Assembly: GCA_016207865.1 (NCBI GenBank)
Contig: JACQZD010000108.1
Location: 1 to 6,648 of the forward strand
Reading direction: 5' to 3'
From: Nitrospirota bacterium
Lineage (GTDB): Bacteria > Nitrospirota > Thermodesulfovibrionia > UBA6902 > DSMQ01
DNA length: 6,648 bases
Position 1 is the first letter of the stretch; each line of letters starts with the position of its first letter. Below, one piece after another: positions 4,154 through 6,648 of the stretch. The notes below the pieces were generated by a model. The model saw only the letters and a program-made list of their open reading frames with translations, did not search any database and was not told the origin of the DNA. The position numbers were made by a program, and so were the translations under genes.

Positions 4154-6648
4154 ATGATTGAAAAAGGCTACGACCCTCAGGATATTGAAGAAAAGCGGTA
4201 TAATTTCTGGCTTGAAAAAGGCTATTTCACGGCTGAATCAAAGAGTGATAAACCAGCCTACTGCATTGTAATTCCTCCGCCTAATGTCACCGGCTCCCTG
4301 CATTTAGGTCATGCGCTTGACGTGACGCTTCAGGATATTTTAATACGCTGGAAAAGGATGTCGGGGTTTAATGCCCTCTGGATGCCGGGCACGGACCATG
4401 CCGGAATTGCCACGCAGAATGTTGTTGAAAAAGAGCTGAAAAAAGAGGGCCTAAGCCGCCACGAAATCGGCAGGGAAGCATTTATCAAAAAAGTCTGGGA
4501 GTGGAAGGAAAAATACGGCGGCAGAATTGTGCATCAGCTTAAGCGCCTCGGCGCTTCATGCGACTGGAGCCGCGAAAGGTTTACGCTTGATGAAGGCTTA
4601 TCAAAGGCCGTGAGGGAGGTCTTTGTACGGCTTTATGAAGAAGGTCTGATATACAGGGGAGATTACATTATAAACTGGTGCACGAGATGCCAGACTGCGC
4701 TTTCAGACCTGGAGGTTGAGCATGAGGATGTAAAAGGCAAACTCTACTTCATAAATTACCCTTTTGCAGACGAAGAGGGCAGTGTCACGGTTGCAACGAC
4801 AAGGCCCGAGACCATGCTCGGCGATACAGCCGTAGCGGTAAATCCCGGAGATGAAAGGTATAAAGACATTATCGGGAAGACCTTGAGACTGCCCCTCTTA
4901 AACAGGAAGATTCCTGTGATTGCAGACGAATTTGTTGATGCATCTTTCGGCACAGGCGCCGTCAAGGTGACGCCAGCGCACGACCCGAATGATTTTGAAA
5001 TCGCAAAAAGGCACGGACTGCCTTTTATAAAGATTATGACCGGCGAAGGTGTGATGTCGGAAGCGGCAGGTCCTTATCAGGGACAGGACCGGTTTAAGTG
5101 CAGGGAGAACATTCTCAGGGATCTTAAATCCGAAGGATTCCTCTCTGAGCATAAGGAGCATCTTATCGGGTTGGGCCACTGTTACAGGTGCAAGACTGTT
5201 GTTGAACCGTATCTTTCAAAACAATGGTTTGTGAAAGTAAAGCCCCTTGCGGACGAGGCGCTCAGGGCGGTTAAGGACGGCCGGATAAAGATAATACCTT
5301 CAGGCTGGGAAAACAGTTATTTTGACTGGATGGAAAATATCAAAGACTGGTGCATATCAAGGCAGATATGGTGGGGGCACAGAATTCCTGTGTGGTACTG
5401 TCAGAAAATGCAGAATGAAAAATGCAGAACGCAAAATGGAGTAATTGTATCAAGAGAAAAACCTGCAGCGTGCCCTTACTGCGGCTCCGAAGCTTCATCA
5501 CTGGTTCAGGAAAATGACGTGCTTGATACATGGTTTTCATCCGCGCTCTGGCCGTTTTCAACATTAGGCTGGCCTGACGACACTGAAGACCTGAAGACAT
5601 TTTACCCGACGAGCGTGCTTGTAACGGGCTTTGATATCCTGTTTTTCTGGGTTGCCAGGATGATTATGATGGGACTTAAATTTATGGGAGAAGTCCCGTT
5701 TAAGGACGTGTATATCCATGCGCTTATAAGGGACGCAAGCGGGCAGAAGATGAGCAAGTCAAAGGGCAATGTGATTGACCCCATAGAAATGATTGAGACC
5801 CACGGCGCGGATGCGTTCAGATTTACGCTTACGGCCTTTGCCGCTCAGGGCCGGGACATAAAGTTTTCCGTGGATCGGGTTGAAGGATACAGGCATTTCA
5901 TAAATAAAATCTGGAATGCCGCAAGATTTATCCTGATGAACATAAAACAGCCCGGTGATGTAAAACCCGTAAGCGGGGTTGAGCATCTGAGCCTTGCCGA
6001 CAGGTGGATTTTGAGCAGGCTTTCAACAGTGGCGCAGGATGTCAATGCAGCCCTTGCGGAATACAGGTTTAATGATGCGGCAGGAATTTTGTATCAGTTT
6101 ATATGGCATGAATTCTGCGACTGGTATATTGAGATGGTAAAACCCGTTCTTTACGGAGAAGATGAGAAGGTGCGGAGCGCCGCAATAAACACCCTTGTGC
6201 ATGCGCTTGAGGTGTCGCTCAGGCTTTTGCATCCGTTCATGCCTTTTATCACAGAGAAGCTCTGGCAGGACCTGCCTTCATCAGTACGCGCCGGCGCGGA
6301 AAGTTTATGTGTGCAGAAGTATCCATCTGCAGAAGATGGTATTATAGATGCAAGGTCAGAAGAGAAGATGGGCTTTATAATGGATGCCGTAACAGGGATA
6401 CGCAATATCAGAGGCGAATTTAACCTGCCGCCTTCCCTTGAGCTGAAGGCGCTGATAAAGACTTCAGACGGCTCTAAAGACATTTTAAATGAGCATGTCG
6501 GATATATTTCAAAGCTTGCAAAGGTCAAAGAGGTTGAAATCGGCGATAACATACAAAAACCGGAGGACTCCGCGACTGTTGTAAAACCGGCGATGGAGAT
6601 ATTTATTCCTCTGAAGGGGCTGTTTGATGTAGACCTTGAGATTAAGAG
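4154..6648 (+). CDS. valS: Valyl-tRNA synthetase, 3' end outside the window
   Basis: ValS charges tRNA-Val with valine in the cytosol and edits mischarged threonine. The frame is open from ATG 4154 to the right edge: 831 complete codons of the roughly 880 usual for non-enterobacterial ValS, so only the C-terminal coiled-coil arm is missing. The class I signatures are PPPNVTGSLHLGH at 41-53 and KMSKS at 532-536. The editing (CP1) domain shows TTRPETMLGDTAVAVNP at 215-231 and GTGAVKVTPAHDPNDFE at 266-282. Zinc-type cysteine pairs are at C176/C179, C343/C346 and C440/C443. A fourth pair is stretched to C416-x7-C424 where a heptamer repeat sits in the frame (5404-5438). VLDTWFSSALWPFSTLGWP at 456-474 and the anticodon-binding region from about 590 are normal. 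The gene is divergent from the decarboxylase gene and has its own promoter. Confidence 0.97.
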   Translation, partial: MIEKGYDPQDIEEKRYNFWLEKGYFTAESKSDKPAYCIVIPPPNVTGSLHLGHALDVTLQDILIRWKRMSGFNALWMPGTDHAGIATQNVVEKELKKEGLSRHEIGREAFIKKVWEWKEKYGGRIVHQLKRLGASCDWSRERFTLDEGLSKAVREVFVRLYEEGLIYRGDYIINWCTRCQTALSDLEVEHEDVKGKLYFINYPFADEEGSVTVATTRPETMLGDTAVAVNPGDERYKDIIGKTLRLPLLNRKIPVIADEFVDASFGTGAVKVTPAHDPNDFEIAKRHGLPFIKIMTGEGVMSEAAGPYQGQDRFKCRENILRDLKSEGFLSEHKEHLIGLGHCYRCKTVVEPYLSKQWFVKVKPLADEALRAVKDGRIKIIPSGWENSYFDWMENIKDWCISRQIWWGHRIPVWYCQKMQNEKCRTQNGVIVSREKPAACPYCGSEASSLVQENDVLDTWFSSALWPFSTLGWPDDTEDLKTFYPTSVLVTGFDILFFWVARMIMMGLKFMGEVPFKDVYIHALIRDASGQKMSKSKGNVIDPIEMIETHGADAFRFTLTAFAAQGRDIKFSVDRVEGYRHFINKIWNAARFILMNIKQPGDVKPVSGVEHLSLADRWILSRLSTVAQDVNAALAEYRFNDAAGILYQFIWHEFCDWYIEMVKPVLYGEDEKVRSAAINTLVHALEVSLRLLHPFMPFITEKLWQDLPSSVRAGAESLCVQKYPSAEDGIIDARSEEKMGFIMDAVTGIRNIRGEFNLPPSLELKALIKTSDGSKDILNEHVGYISKLAKVKEVEIGDNIQKPEDSATVVKPAMEIFIPLKGLFDVDLEIK
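5404..5438 (-). repeat. Heptamer repeat array inside valS
   Basis: Read on the minus strand, five consecutive heptamers run from 5438 to 5404: CATTTTG, CGTTCTG, then three more of the form CATTYTN. They match the NNTTCTG units at 2972-3013. On the plus strand they encode ValS residues from about K418 to N428 (KMQNEKCRTQN) without breaking the frame. Most ValS proteins are several residues shorter here, with C-x2-C leading directly into G-x-I-V-S-R. The array therefore looks like an in-frame expansion or insertion. Confidence 0.7.

Noticed and set aside
6151..6552. 133-codon minus-strand open frame
   Set aside because: It lies antisense to the ValS anticodon-binding region, whose plus-strand frame is clearly coding, and it shows no recognisable motif.

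Overview
The window looks like ordinary housekeeping chromosome from a Gram-negative-type bacterium outside the best-known model groups. I lean towards a Nitrospirota or deltaproteobacteria-like genome, from the codon use and the style of the intergenic repeats, but no marker here fixes the phylum. Genes in order: the last 28 codons of fabF (+), rnc (+), purM-purN (+), a UDP-glucuronate decarboxylase gene (-), and valS (+), which runs off the right edge. fabF overlaps rnc and purM overlaps purN, so each pair is probably translationally coupled. The decarboxylase gene and valS diverge from a 204-bp spacer with a good sigma-70-type promoter for valS and a weaker one for the decarboxylase gene.

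The unusual content lies mostly between the genes. The rnc-purM spacer (755-1080) and the purN-decarboxylase spacer (2741-3016) each carry a diverged copy of the same ~155-bp imperfect palindrome (757-914 and 2789-2943). The copies share architecture: a long outer stem, a 3-nt bulge on the left strand only, an asymmetric internal loop with a conserved ATTATTAGATG, an inner stem, and a ~38-nt loop containing AAAGTTTTT. Stem bases differ between the copies but stay paired, with about ten compensatory double substitutions. The non-Watson-Crick positions suggest that the better folding RNA is the minus strand. This is the best candidate here for an undescribed structured RNA or palindromic mobile element.

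A second layer is short-period repeats. Seven-base-period arrays lie at 2745-2772 and 2972-3013. A third, in reverse orientation, lies inside the valS reading frame at 5404-5438, where it appears to have added residues between the two cysteines of a zinc-binding CxxC motif. Repeats of 8-10 bp period lie upstream of purM, and an 18-nt palindrome (2953-2970) is shared with the right arm of the first element.

The decarboxylase gene has an in-frame TAG at codon 290. It is followed by 20 more codons that still match the conserved C-terminus of the family and end in TAA. This is a nonsense mutation, a readthrough or recoded codon, or a sequence error.

Functionally, fabF belongs to fatty acid elongation, rnc to RNA processing, purM and purN to de novo purine synthesis, the decarboxylase to nucleotide-sugar (UDP-xylose) synthesis and valS to translation. 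Nothing ties these genes into one pathway beyond local operon pairs.
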